This document shows positions 11,826-26,800 of a stretch of DNA of 64,000 bases, one piece after another. A model generated the notes under the pieces. It did no database searches. It was not told the origin of the DNA and was given only the letters and a program-made list of their open reading frames with translations. The number at the start of each line of letters is the position of its first letter. Positions within the stretch are counted from its first letter, which is position 1. Source of the stretch: Coturnix japonica (taxonomy: Eukaryota > Chordata > Aves > Galliformes > Phasianidae); NCBI RefSeq assembly GCF_001577835.2, contig NC_029519.1, positions 26,014,045 through 26,078,044 on the forward strand, in the 5' to 3' direction. Both the position numbers and the translations under genes were made by a program.

Positions 11826-14800
11826 CTGGAAAAAAGACAACAAAAATCCAAAAGCCATAGAACGTAGCATTCTCTAAAGTGGGCTTTTCCTTACTTCCAA
11901 GTATGACTATAGCAACTGTGAGTGATTGCTTTCAGCTTACGGGTTCACACACATTCAGATATTTGGTTGAAACTTGCAGGATAAAAACAACAAACCATGT
12001 GTTCATCTGAAACTGTCTGTGTACGGTAATTATCTATATCCAAAACGGTGACTAAAAAATGCTAGAAAATCCTCCCCATGTCCTCTGGTTTGTCATGGCC
12101 CAAATTCCAGTGGCTGTATTACTGCACTGTAAATAATAATAATAAAGCCAATTATTCCACACTTCTTCACAGGAAGGGTGGTTAAGTACTGAAATAGGCT
12201 CCCCAGGGAGGTGGTCGAGTCACCATCCCTGGATGTGTTTAAGAGCTGTTCGGAGTGGTGCTCAGGGATATGATTTAGCAGAGGGTTGTTAGAGTTAGGG
12301 TACTATGGTTAGGCTGTGGTTGGACTTGATGATCTTCTAGGTCTTTTCCAACCTGGATAATTCTATGATTCTATGATTCTTCTATGAAATAAATCCCCAT
12401 CCAGTTAATAATACAGCTCTCCACTTGTGTACTTTTTTTTTTTTTTTCCACAGAGAATCCAACTCAAGATAAAAACAAGTGACTATCAATTCTGTGTGAC
12501 AGGAGAAACTGAAACCAATTTAATCAAGCCTTTATTAACAGACTCACCTCACTAAGTATTGCCCATACAGGGGAATCAGAATTGACTAATAGACGAATAG
12601 CCAGTATTTCTCCTACTGCCACATCAATGCTGCCTTCTGCAATTCCATTTTCAAAAGCTCCTGGATGAAAAATAAAGCACAATTACAATTCCCTTTTAGA
12701 TCAAAACGCACTTTTGAGTGAACTTATGTAAAAATTATACATTACAAAATAACTCCAGAACACGAGGGGAAAACGTTTGGAAAAGCTCAAACTATAGCCA
12801 CTGAAAGGTAACACCTATAAACAAGAAAGAGCTTTTCTGGAAAGTACAGTTATTCTAAAAAGAGATATAAGGAATCACGTACTAATTCTAACAATAAGTG
12901 ATGAGGAACTGAAAGTGGTTCATTAGGAAAAAAAACAGCCATTATGTGATAGAACAGACAGAAGGAAAGTGGAAAGAAAGTAGGTCTCCCAGTTGTCCAT
13001 TTTTATTCACATAGCGGCATTTTAGTTTAGGTAACAGTAGGCAACAAGCCTTAGCAGATATCTGGTGAATCTGCAGCTCATTTAGAGCAGTCAAGCACTG
13101 CTCTGAAGAGGAACTCGGTGTGCAAAAATGCAATGTGTTATTCTTCATCATAATCAATATGGACTCCTTTTTCTTTAGCTAAGGCTGCAAAATTCAAACC
13201 AGAAGCACTTATCCTATTAAAAACCTTGCAGAGGCTGAGTTGTTCTCATTACTGATGATTGCTATAGATCCCTTCGAGCATCAGTCATTCTGTGATTAGG
13301 TGCCTTGACTTTTGGCACCACAGTTAAGGCTCTTCTTTAATCAAAATTAATAGGTGAAACATCTCATACACACAATTAGCAAAGAGGGTTTCTATTCCTT
13401 ACTAGTTCCAACCCTGGAAAGTTACAGTCATTGCAGACCTAATGAAATTTTCAAGTGCAAAACGTTTTATATGGAAAAAAAAATGTCTGGTTTTGGAGCA
13501 ACAATAAACTATTTACCTATCTTTAAATATCCGTCTTTGGTTGCAGTGTAGTTAAATTTACTTCTGTTGCCAACAAGTCCTTTCCTTACAGCTTCCTATA
13601 GCAAAAAAAAGAACAAAACCTCAGCAGTGCTTTCTAGAACATGATCTTACATGCCAAATATCATCCATAAAATGAAATTATGTATTGTGTATTTCAAGTG
13701 GAAATAAGACACTTACATCAGCTGGCAGCACTTCCACAGTAGTGTCATGTAGTATATCTCCAGGGTAATCCATATTTCCACTTTTAAAAAAGTATCTGAT
13801 TAAAAAAAATGCATATTATTTGCAGTCAGTTTCTAGTTTAGAAAAGTTCTAAGGTAGTAATACTTTCCTTTTTGGAAGGAAACATTTAAACATTCGGTTA
13901 GTTGTAGGCTAGAGAGAACAGAAATAGGCATTAAAACTTTCCGACGTGTCACCAAACAATACTAGGATATTTTTATTTCAAACAAAACAAGCATTAAAAC
14001 CATCTTACTTGGGAATCATGAATACAAGCATTCCCTCTTTTCAGTGCTCGAAGTCTGAATCAATTCATTTTTCCAGGCTTAAATAGCTTAGGAAGTTCTG
14101 TCCTTGAATTCATTCCTATCATCCTAAGGCCTGGGAAAGTTGTGCTTCTGGAATACAGGGGCACGAAACATCTCAAGAACAGTGTATACTGAATGCCAAG
14201 AGAATCCCCCTCTTTATTGACACTGATCAGTTCAGGTGCTCTAAATAATCCACAGTTGTTAATGAGCACAAGCACTGCCAAAGCCTAAAATAAGCATTTG
14301 CATGTGTAAGCCATTGGGGTGGCAGGATCTCTTTCAATGAGAAAAACATGTAAGGTGAAACTTGGTTATTCACAGAAATACCCTAAGTTAGATGTCTGGC
14401 TGTGACCAAAGTGTTTGTTTCTAAAGGCAATACAGATGTATTCAGTACAGTCAATGAAACAAATCCTGGATTTTGCCTCAGTAATCAGGCTATGGTTTAT
14501 AGAAACAGTTGAACTCTGGTGATTTTGAATGTATCCAAAAGTTGTATCCAACTGTATATATGCAGTCTGCCATACTCCACACCACGTAATACTTACTTTT
14601 CTACTTTTAGTGGCTTCAAAAAGGTGAAGCTGATATAGTCCCCAGCCATTGGAGCTGAAGCCCAGAAATAGCCTTTTCCTTCATAAACGTTTTCCAAGGT
14701 ATACTGCTGGTATATTCTTAGACTTGTATCCAGTTTTGCAGGTGGATTATTATGTGCATGATGTAGCACACTTATGCCAAAATCTTTATCCTGTTGGATA

Positions 14801-17800
14801 TAAGAAATGTAATTTCACTGCTAAAAGTGAAAACAGTGCTCCAGTATCTTGAGTTACTACAGGTAACTATTCCAGAAAAAAACTTCTTCCCCAGAACTGT
14901 AAAGCCAGCATTTCTAGGATATGGAGGTGTCACCTAATGCTGAAGATGCAATGCTTGATACCAAACTGAGAAACAAACCAAACCAGAAGCATATAGTTTA
15001 GAACTATAGCAATCATTTCTTATGCTTACTTTCAAATTCTGTATCTTCCCAGACAATGATGAATGAAGTCCCATATGCTGAAAGAGAGATGGCTTAGCAC
15101 GGATACGTAACCTTGCCTTTTCCTTTTCACAGTGTGCCTAGAAAAAGAAGAGTGAAATTTTATTTAAATTAAGGAGATACAAACTAACTTTCATAAGGCA
15201 ACTGCATTATGTATTTGAGCATATGGTTCCAGGTTTTTTACCTATATATACACAAGCAGTCCTTAGATTAACAGACATTTCATCTCAAATACACTTTCCA
15301 GACATAAGCTCATCATAATTCCACTCGTGGTGCAATGCAGATCTGCAGACTCAACCGCTATTAATTCAGAAACTTGTGCACTGTACATCATCACTCACAC
15401 CTCAAGTATAAAATAGGCCTCAGACTGGAAACAGATGGATTTTTGTAACTGCTCCTGGCAAATTTTGTTTCAACTCTTGGCCTTGCCGTATCATTCTGCT
15501 TTGACCAAAACAAATCCTCTTGAGATTGATTTCAGTTACATTTCTGTTTTTTTGTCTCTTTCTGCTATGTATGAGAATATTATAATGTAATATACTATAC
15601 TAAACTCTATGTCACATATCTATCGTTTATCCTAGAACTACATAAAGTCCCTACATACATATTTGCATTCTTGTTTTCCACTGTGACATGACATATACCA
15701 AGAACTTTGATTACCATAACAAGTACTAGTTTCTGTGTTTCCTGCTTTTCAACTGACAGCACATCATTTCTTTAAATGTAATTGTTGCACTCTGTTCATA
15801 AAGCATCACAGTCAGATACAATAAAACATACATCTTACAATAATTAACAATGCATAATGAAAAAGAACAGTGCAAAGAGTTAGAATTACAGTCCCCAAGA
15901 CTCTTGGTTCTGCCACAGAATAATTGTATGAGTTCAGAAGATCATTTAACCCCTCCATATCAGTTTTCACATATTTAAACTTGAGAGGATAAATCTTCAA
16001 TAAACTGCTTTCAATTACATAAAAGAAAGCAGGTAACATAAGTTACATCAGTGCTACACATTATAGACCTCACTCAATTGGCTTAAATAGTAAAACTCAC
16101 AGGAGATTTATGGTTCTTAGAAAAGTACTAATCAAAAGTAAAAAATCACCTGGGAAGCTCTTAACAGAACCAAGTATTTATATGTGTGTCCACAGCAGAC
16201 GATCAGCAATCTTATTTAATGTTGCAAGGTGGTCTTAAATAGGCAATTGCAGCAGACACAAGTTTGCATTGGCCATATTCTGACCTGACAAATGCAGAAC
16301 AACTTTGCTGTGAAATCTAAATTCCATGTGTCCTAGTGGGCTCCAGCACAGTGCCATACCATGCAGACCTGTATCAGCTCTTGAGCTGAGAGGTTTTTTA
16401 TTCTGCTTTTTGAAAATAAATTATGTTGTGACAGAGACTATTACTTATATTCATAAATGCATAGACATACTTACTGCATTCTTCTCTGGATTGCACACTT
16501 TGACCCAGAGCAGGTGGTCAAGAAGCCAGTCTATGGGCTTATCCTTATAGAACATCAGAAAAAATTCTACAATAAGTGGCAAGTCTTCTGATTTAAACAG
16601 TTTTCCTGAAAGCAAGACAAGTTGGATATTTAAATATTTTTTATTGCTGCAAAGTAAGCATTCAATAGTTTTATGTTTTGCAGTACCCATAGCCTTAAAC
16701 GCACGGATGCAATAATGATATTTAATGGAAGTTTTACATAGGTTTGGCTTTGGAACTTATCTCCATAAGAGAGGCAGTTAAGTCCTGATATACAAGTCCT
16801 GCCACATAAGAAATGTAATTCTGAATGAGATCTGCTTAAACAGCTCCAAATCAACTGACACTGCTGAGGCCTTAATACTTACCAATAAATCCAAGCTGGG
16901 AGAACTCAAGAAACAACCACCCTGGGGACTGTCGGGCAGCAAAGTTTTCTATGCTTTGAATGTAATCAGGCTTGGCTATAATATCATCTTCCAGCTGGGA
17001 GAAACAAAAACAACCAAGGCAACTGATGATTTTATTGCTTGCAGAGGAGGTGGTGGTGTTGCCCCACATGAGTGATAATCACATTATAACTGGCTGCTGC
17101 GCTGTCTGTAGTGAAGCTGTGTCATACTGCAGTGGATTGCTATTTTGCTTCTACATATCACTGTTTTGATGTAATTCATTAAATACTTACTTCCCATGAT
17201 TCTCTTTCTCATAGAAAACAAAAAACCAACAACCATAATGCAGTAAGATAGAGGTTAAGGAAAACAATAGAGAGTTTGTACTGAAGTTGTACAAGCACTG
17301 ATAAGCAGCATAAGTAAACTGTTTGGGAAGAAAAACTTTGAGAGCAGATGGCCTGTGGCTCGACAGATTAGCCCAGGAAGACACTGTTATAACTGAAAGG
17401 TGATGGGGAACTAGGGATGCCTATTGACACACCAGTGCAACACATTTCAGGGAGAACTCATCACGGAAGAAGGAACAAGCTGTAAAACAGCTGAAGGGCA
17501 GAAATACAAAGAGCCTTCAACACGTTGTGAAGGCTGAAGCTGAACACAGCAGTAAAGCCAACTGAAGGATAGTCAGAAAAGGAAAACAATACTCATCAAG
17601 GAAATGGGAAAAGACTTGCCAGTTCTTGCAGAGTTTTCAGAGAAGAACAGGATATCTGAAAAAATAGAAGCTGTGCCATTTACTAAACCTGCAGGTAATG
17701 ACTCTAAACTAAGAGTTTAGATCTGAATTTGGTATGAATGAGAAAAACACAAAAGGACTACACCCTACACTGCGGGGTACTGATACAATTAACTGCTGCA

Positions 17801-20800
17801 CTTTATTGGTTCTGATGCTTGTGTGATAGCACTGGAATCTGGTTCACAGAACTAAATTGGCAGAAAATGATTACTATGGGGAATACGATGGTGAATAAAT
17901 GGTTTCCTGCTGGTTTTGCACATTCAACAGAGTCAGCAACAACAGTCTAAGGGAGCGGGCCCACAGCTTTAAGCTGAATTTGGTCATTAGAGGTGTACAA
18001 GTATGAGGCTAGTGAGGGAGAAACGGGTCATCAACAGTGAAACAAGGAGGAATTAGAACAAAACTGAAAGACAAGATGATGAGGTCTGCTTTGATCCTGC
18101 CAGCTTTTGCTGATGGTAAGGAATCAAAAAGCAGATGAACTGAGGCCAAAGTTAACAGTTAATAACAAGACCTGAGATCTGAGGTTGGAGTTAAGGAGAC
18201 AGTTATATGGAAGAGAAAACAACACAAAAATAAACAAACCCCAAAACAACCAAACAAACCAAACAACCACTAACACTAAACACTAAATTTAAAGGGAGGA
18301 GAGCAGGGAATCAAAGAGTTTCAGAGAATCCTCAAAGACAAACTGAGTGAATACAAAAAAGGAAAGGCAGAAAGAACAGCAAAAATACCTCCATATCTCA
18401 CGAAAACCTCCACATCGAGAAACACCAGAAGAAAACATACAAAAGAAAAATACAGAGGCTCTGATGCAAAGTGGTTGTGAATGTGTTATGAATGTAGTTT
18501 TGACTAGGGAGAGGTCTGAAATGGCCTCTTCTAGAGCTGACAGTTGAAAGTGAGTATTAGACAACATAATTTGATGTCCTATGTAGCACATGCTATAAAA
18601 AGTAATTTAATTGCACTGATCCCCGTGATTTGTTCCACTAAAGCATATCTTCTTGAAGTGCATTTGCCATTGCTTAAGGATTTCAGTATCAGCTATTCCT
18701 TTCAGTTAAGTTACAGTCTGTGCAATTACCTTTAATACTCTGCACCTACATTCTACTTTTTCTGGTTTCAGCTTACAGCCCCTTGTTCTTCACATGCTCT
18801 TATCTGCAAAAGGAAGTTATGAAGTAGCTGTAGGCAGCTTGATCAGGAAGTTCAAGATAAAAAGTGTCTAGTCCATTTTGCCCAATTGTCATCTAAGAGT
18901 GTGCCTAAGAGAAGTTCGAATCAAGAAGTAACAAAAGACAAAAGCTGTAGCATGTAACAGAACTGCGGGCATCTGACAGGAATGCATCTTCCTTTCTAAA
19001 TCATACTAGTGTATTTTTCTGTTTTAATCATTGTTCAACAAATCTAAAGATTGCTAAGCTGAAAAATCTCCCTCTCTCATTTTCCACAGAAATAGCTGAT
19101 TTATTAAAATCCTGTTTTTTTTTAGTATTAAAAAAATGTCAGATAAAAATACACTTTCATGAAAATTATTCAATTTAAAGCTCTACCAAAAAGGAGGCTT
19201 GACTTACAGCCTACATATGTCTGTGAAAACACAGTGCAGCTCCCCAGTCTCCCCAAGAAAACCTTCTGAAGCAAAAACAAAAAAGCACGCCAAAAACTTA
19301 GCAGTAACTCAATTAACTCACTCCCAAGTTTATAACAGATTTCAAATCTGTTCTAAAATCTGGATTCTAATTAATTTGATGTTTTGTATATGTTCACGTG
19401 AATGCTGATAGAAAACACTGCCCTACAATCGCTATACCTGAACTCAAAGATGCTTTCATATGTATAATGTTTCAGAATGAGCTCAGCCTACAGGAACACA
19501 AAGAACAAATACATCTCACAACTAGTCCTAAATTTGGATGCCTAACTGCATAACCTTTTCAGCAGTGTCTCTTCACTGGTATATTTCCTTACCTAGAAAA
19601 GTCTCATAGTCTCATAGTCTCGTGCGGGTTGGAAGGGACCTTAGAGATCATCAAGTCCAACCCCCGGGATTCGAGCCTCCTGTGTAGCAGAGCGGCACTT
19701 CTACCACTTGTGCCTCAGGGGATTTGAACCCAGGCCTCTGGTGTTGCAACATGGCATTCCTACCACTGCGCCACCAGGGGACACATCTAAGTCATCTAAG
19801 GTCTTTAGGTTCTTCATGATTTGGGCTATAACCTGCACCCATTACCATTATTCTGTCTTTATGCAGCAAATGAAAATACTCTAAACTCTGACTCTCTTTA
19901 CCAAATGCTTCAGTTACCTTATCATCACATGTCATGGAGGTACAGATTTAATGAAATAATTAAATACGTAGCTGCAAGATATGCGTACAAACACAGCAAT
20001 ATATAGATGTTTCGAAAGAACACAAAAAAACACACAGAAAATTACATTTTTATTGAAGCCTTAGGAAAAAAAGTCAAAAGTTAATAATCAATAGAGATGT
20101 ATTGCAGCTGCTTAATGATCATGTGAACATACCTGTAAATAAAATGTTCCCTTAGGTTGAGCATACAGCATTAAAAAGCTATAATCCAAATTCTGTTTCG
20201 TTCTCCACCTAAACATAAGCAGTACATTCTGAAAAATCTTCTTGAGTAATTTCCAAGGGTTATTTGCATAGTAAAAGCATTAGAGCAATAAAATCATAAG
20301 GCTGAGTATGCTAACTCATTGTTAAGTGAACAAAAAGAAATCCAGTAGTATTTTTGATCTAAAAATTTCCTTTTAATTGGTGTAGACATCAGCAAATAAT
20401 CTGAATCCTCCAGAAAAGTTGATGTTAACTAAGCAAAACATTTAAATCCCTATCAACTCAATCTGAAACTATATGTTCTAAACGTTTAACAAGTAGATTC
20501 ATTTCAAATGACTTAAGGGGGCCTGTTCATTACATTATGAACATTAGGGGTCAATACACAATTATTATTTAAAGAACATTCACAGCATTATAAAACTGAG
20601 TGCTTTTACTGACCAAGAATAGAGAAGCAGGTAGGCAATAATTCATTTTCTGATTTAAATGCAAACACAGATTTTTCTCTGTGAAGTACAGCATCTCATT
20701 TTACTAAGGGAGGAAGCGGATACTCAATATTCAATGCCAAGTATCAGTACATAAAACAATTAACATCAAAATGCACTCCCAATGTACCTGTTTCAAAGCT

Positions 20801-23800
20801 AATCATATCTGTAAGGTAAGTACATGAGAAAGTTTATGCTCTGGAAAACAGAAGGTTTATCTGTAAATAAAATGACTTTTTATCTGTATGCTTGCTGAGT
20901 TCAATCAACCTAAACTCCAAGTACTGCACGCCTCTTGTTGTATTGTAGCTCCTAGGCATGCTACTTCTTCGCATAAATTAGTTATTATTGGGCACAAGAA
21001 AACTATTTTCTTCCATTTGATCAGTTTTGTTAGGTTATAATTCCAGCCTTAGTTAATTTGAATGAAAACCCTAGAAGTTAAGATAAATCATCAACGGTAC
21101 TAAAAAACATTGACAATCACAAGTTAGGTCATTGGTTAAACCCACATTCATTGTTACTAGTTATTAAAGGAGCCACATGGGCCTTTCTTTGTGCATTCTC
21201 AGATCCTCTCCCCTGTTTGTTAGTTTTTCCTTTATTACTAGATTATCTAGCCTATCATCTCTTAGCAGTATCTGTGTGCTTTAAAACCTATGGGATGCCC
21301 AGACACAGGACACAAAGGAGAAGCCCTGGCTGTCACTTGGAAGCCCATGTACAGCATTAGCTCTTCATAAGAACTCCTTGCATAATGGTTTAAATAAACA
21401 AATAAATACATAAATCAGGGGGAAAGAAAGAGTACACTTGAGGTCCATTAGCTCTGAAATACAAAACCATATCACTTCAAACAACACTGACTTTTGAAAA
21501 ATTTCCAATTTATACTCTTAGAAGATGGTTCTTATTGAAGCTGTCCTACCTTACTCTGTCCTCCGAATCCCCAAATGTTTTCTTCAGATTGGAAAGATCT
21601 GGATAATAAGAAGCAGGAGGAGAAATAATCTCTAGGACACCAGACTGGACTTCTCTGGGGAAGCTATGAAGAAAAGTTTAGAGAGACTCCATTCTTTAAA
21701 GAGATTTTTGACTGTAACCACACACCAGTTCCCAAAAATTGCATCTGCATTTCCAGAAGTGGAATTCACAAGTCTAGCAAAGAACATAATTACACGTATT
21801 GCCAGGTAGGGGAATTAGGAACCAAGATGAGATCCTTGACAACCATTAGAACAGGCAGTACAGTATCTCATTCAAGTAACAGAAAACACGAAAGAGAATT
21901 TTGAATTGGAAATCATATAAAAATGCATCAGTAATTACCAGTGAAATCCACTACCTAGAATTACAGGCAACTTGGCAAGAACTACCATGTTCCTTACTCT
22001 TCCTTGATCTATTTCTATATTCCAACCAAAATGACACTGTCTTTAATGGAGGTCTAGCATGGAGGTTTAGGTTTCAGCTTGATTTTCCATTTTAAAAGTC
22101 ACTGAGAAATCATATATAATCTCTTGCTTCCTTTCAGATAAGTGCAGTTCAGAGCTTTCAGCCTTACCTGTGTTGTGACTGTTGGCTACACTACACCACT
22201 TCTTAGAAAGCAACTAAATGAATCTACCAGTGAACACATTCTTTTGCCCAAGCATTTTTATTTAGTAGTGTTCTTCTCAAGCTACTCTAAGGTTTTTCAC
22301 AGCTGTAAATGTCTATGTGAAAGAATGCAAAGAATGCACTAGGATCCAAGCCTTCATTTGTAAATGCTAACATTAATTATCCACCTTACGTTACCCATCA
22401 TTTACTAGTACTTCACATTATGTTATAAGCTGACTGCTGCCCCAAATCCACTGCCTTCATGAAATAGGGGCAAACAAGGAAACGAAACCACACAGAATAT
22501 ACGATAATCCTCAGGACTACAGGGCCTTTCTTAGCAGTCCCATTTCAGTATGGTAGTGTTACAATTTATTGCTGAAATGCTCTAATTCTGCCCATAAAAG
22601 CTCAAAACTTGTCTATCAGCTGCTGATTGTTACACTGTGCAGAACTTACCTGGTTTTAATCCTTTCAGCAACACTGTTAACATATTCTGCATTCACCTAA
22701 AGAAAAGAAGTAAGCTTTCATTTCAAGTCACCCATTTCTGCATTAAGCAATATTATGTAGGAAATATTTACATGAAAACATTCCATTTCTGTTCTCCAAT
22801 TTATTTCATTAGAAGCAAGAGCAATATGTTACAGTTGTATTTTCACTACATGACAGTATGACATTTTGTTTTCTCATTACTTCAGCAGAAAACCAAGCTA
22901 TTTTACGCAGAAACTATTCTCCAGCTTTCACTTACACCAGAAAAGCACAGCTGTGTAACAGCCACTAAAATGAATTATTTGGGGTTAATCATCCAAAAAT
23001 TACAAAGGAGGCCCGTGGCTGTTGAGAAAAGTTGCCTAAAATATTATAAATCTTACAACACTTAAAATGTTTATTTAGTTTCTTCTTACTATAACAAACT
23101 TACTGCTTTTAGTCTGAAAACTTTGAGGATATACTTGTTCAGTGCTCCTGTTTCATGAAATTAACAGTTCTGTTGTGGAAAATGCATCTGTTAACAATGA
23201 AGCTGCCCTGAAAGTAATGCCTCCCGTTTTATTATGTTGGCCCACGATATCAAAGATGGATGCTGGTGATATGGCAGTAGAAGTTGAACCTTCCCACTAG
23301 TATTCCATTACATGTTGTTGCTGTGTTAACAGATGGCAGTAGAGAGGCACTCTGACAAAATTATGTTTGATACAAAAGTGTGTATGAACTGAAGGGATGC
23401 TACTGAATTCCCCCATGCAGAAAAAACTGCACATTCATCAATGCTTGCTGAATGTTTATAAACAGTGGATGGTGGTGGGTGATGTGCTTTCAGCAGTGGC
23501 GACAGCAGGTCACCTCCACTAGTGCAGATGTTTATGAGCACAGCATGCAGGCTCTTGTTCGTTGCTGGTGAAAATGCATAACTAATGGTGGCTCCTATGC
23601 TGAAAAACAGGGTTTTGAAGCTGAGAATTTTCTCCATCAAATAGTGGTATTGAGTTCTGTTATCTTTTCCACAGAAATAAATAGGATGCATTACTTTTGG
23701 AGTGATCAACATACATTATGCAGTGCCGAATTTAATGAATGTGTTTCCAAAGCATTACAATACCTGCCTTAGCAGTTACGATATTTTTTTCTGTAATACA

Positions 23801-26800
23801 GAAGTGATCATTACCAGCTATACAACAAGTGGGGAAAAAACCAAACCAAACCAAAACAAAAAAAACGTGATAAGAAAAAAAACAACAACAACAAAAAACC
23901 CACCAGCACTTGCAGGCAATAAGTTACTCTGAGTTAACCCATGATGTAAATGTTCACCTTGATCTTTGGAAGCTTTGTGGGAAAAAGGAAGGTGTGTATT
24001 CATGATCAATGAACAGATCTGCACTTTTCCCACAATTACACGTTCTTATCACCTCATATCAGTACAGTTCACCTACTGTAATTTACTGCATGGCTGAAAA
24101 ATAAAAGTTGCATGAACCTGATTTTGGGGATTAAAGAAAGGGGAGAGGCTGACTCTTGCAGCAGCAATTTAATCTCAAATGAGCTGAATTGGACTGCTAA
24201 TAAAACTTAAGCACCTGTTTATTAAAAAATGCATTTTTAGAACCATCCACAGTGAGAAATTGTACAATTTCAGAAGTCAACACTTAAAAAAAGCAAATAA
24301 CTCTCTGAAGGATTGTAATATTAGGTCTATCTAAATGGCAGTTGGGACTTATCTAAAGGTTAGACTGCAGCACTATTTCTGTTGACAGTATTACAGTTGC
24401 AAAAGCTATCATAAATTGTTACCTAGCTGAAAAATAAACTTTAACTCTTAATGAGTGTCCAAATGTATTCACTGAGAAGGTATTCATTATGAATACATTC
24501 AGTTCATTCATGAAATATAACATATTTAATGGAAGGACAAGGACATATTAAGAAGGAGTTTTGAATAACTGCAGTCTTTCACCTGCTAGCAAATATCACC
24601 AGACCAGATCCCTTATGTTTTTTTTTTGTTGTTGTTTTTTTTTTCAGTGCGCTCAAGACAACTTGAAATGAAAAAACAAATCACTAATATTTTACCACTA
24701 ATATTTTACCACTAATATTTTACCTTGAGAACTGTTTACTTTTGCAAATACGGAATGTTCACGTCCCTGAACAATTTAAAACAACTTTGTTTTTAACAAA
24801 AAAGTCTCCAACATGCTAAGCTACTTTGCAAGATATGTGATGTCAAAATAGAAAATAAATAAGCTGTATTTTTGTTCAGACTTGTTCTGTCTAACAAAAA
24901 AAAAATCTACTTTTTTCAGGTTCTATGGGATTTTTCTGTGAAGAACTTACTTTTCGTGCTTGCAGTAGTGTATAATTTTCAGATAAAATAATAAGTTTGT
25001 ACAATTTTTGTATCAAAATCTGACTGCGTCAGCTGTGTTTATAAATATAATATGGGCACTTTTCTCCCTTCAGACATCTAAGTTACAGCTTTCTCCATAT
25101 ATGAAGACTGCCTCATCCATCACTGAAGAAACCCTTCACAAAGCCTGAAGATGGTATTTAGCAACATCTTTTAGACCTTCATACTAAGACATGAATTTCC
25201 ATGTTGTCTATTAGTATCCTGAATCTTCTCATGCAAACTCACCTCTGCTACAAAAATGATTATTACACAGTCATTCTTCTGCTTTTCAGAAAGTCCATAC
25301 AATAAGGAACGCAGCGTGCTCATCAGGTAACTTTGTTTTTCCCTTTTCACGGTAGGAATACCTATCACCAGTGAGACTGCAAACAAAGAAATGAGAAGTC
25401 AAATCATCTTAAGTCAGGTAAAAGTAAACATAAAATGCCATTTTAATTCTGGTTTGAGGTAACCTTGGGTCATCTGAATGGAACTATAATGACAGAAGAT
25501 CATTATAGAAGAACATTCATTGATTAGTTTACATGGTGAAATTCAGTATTGCTACAGGAATATGACAGCATTTGCCTTGCTACCAGATAGAGATGTATCC
25601 ACGTATGCTTAGGTTAGAGACACCTATGCCTGTGCTATAAGCACCAGTTTCCTCTACACTGATGATAAATATTTGGGAATATAATGCTAGTTCTGGCAAA
25701 CACATGCATCTGCTACTGAGTTTCAGAAGTGGGTACTGCAAAATAAATACTAATTCTTGGAATGGAGTTGGTGATCTGAGTAACAAAAATTAAAACTACA
25801 CTGCTTTAGTGAGAAAGTTCTCACAGGTCATGAATGGTGGCTATCTCAGAAAGAAATCCATACCAAAAAAGTCTTGAGTAGTTTAACTGTTATGAACTAA
25901 TAGCTTTAATGTAGTAAGAAGAACAAAGAAATGTATGCATAATCATTATTAGGAAGAAAGGAACTTAAATTGATTCTTACAAATATTGACCTAGCAGTGG
26001 AACAGTGCTATATTATATCACTAAAATGTAAGGAGGGCTTCTCTTTTTTAATGTTAAGAGTATTACTTAGTTCAGTGACCTGATACAGCCTGATAAACCT
26101 ATGGAATTCTTAGTCCTTGCAGAATTCCTATTCACAAAACAAATGAAACAAAACAAAAAACCAAAAAACCACAGGAGGTTGGTACAGAAGTTTAGGGTTT
26201 CAAAGGAAAGGAATAGGTTCAGTTAGTGACCTGCTCCGGACTTCATCATCGGTGCCAGCATCAACTTAAAAACAGATGGTCCATATTCCTTTCCAGCACA
26301 CAACTAGCTAAACACTAGGCTTTTGTTTGTTCTTACACCCTGAAGGCCAACTTGCACACAACAGCAAGACCTGACTGCAGTCTTGCTATTGTGACTTTCA
26401 CTTACAAAGAAATAAAAATTACAAGCAGACTGTCCACAGCTTCCTTATTTATTATAGTTTTGTGGGGAAAAAATGCCCAGCAATTCTTCTTAGCTATATG
26501 AAAATGTGATTAAACATGAAAGAATATAGTTTTTCAATTATGATTATTTTTATTGATAATGTAAAGTTTACCAGAATACTTTGGGGTAAAGACTTGAAAT
26601 TAGGATGGGAGCGGTAGAAGTACTTTCACCATTCCCATTCCTATTTATTCAGTTTCACAACTTTATAGAATTCCCAGAGAAAAATTCCTACCAACTTTGA
26701 GCACGTGTCATAGCTAGAATTTAATACAAACTATGAATAAAATGTATGCATAAAATACAAACTAAACTTTAATTCCTACCTCCAGTTCTCTGTTGTCCGA

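Larger units (their letters stand above)
22697..25242 (-). other. MGAT4D: MGAT4D intron 4, holding a mariner copy
   Basis: Contains the Galluhop-type mariner (23200-23708), a CAA/CCAAA-rich tract at about 23820-23900 and a 14-bp tandem repeat. No other gene was seen. Confidence 0.6.

Noticed and set aside
19601-19782. Functional tRNA gene
   Set aside because: Although A and B boxes are present, the unit is followed by a second degenerate copy and a CR1 tail, and no clean acceptor-stem pairing was found.
23326-23712. 128-codon minus-strand frame
   Set aside because: It is antisense to the mariner copy.
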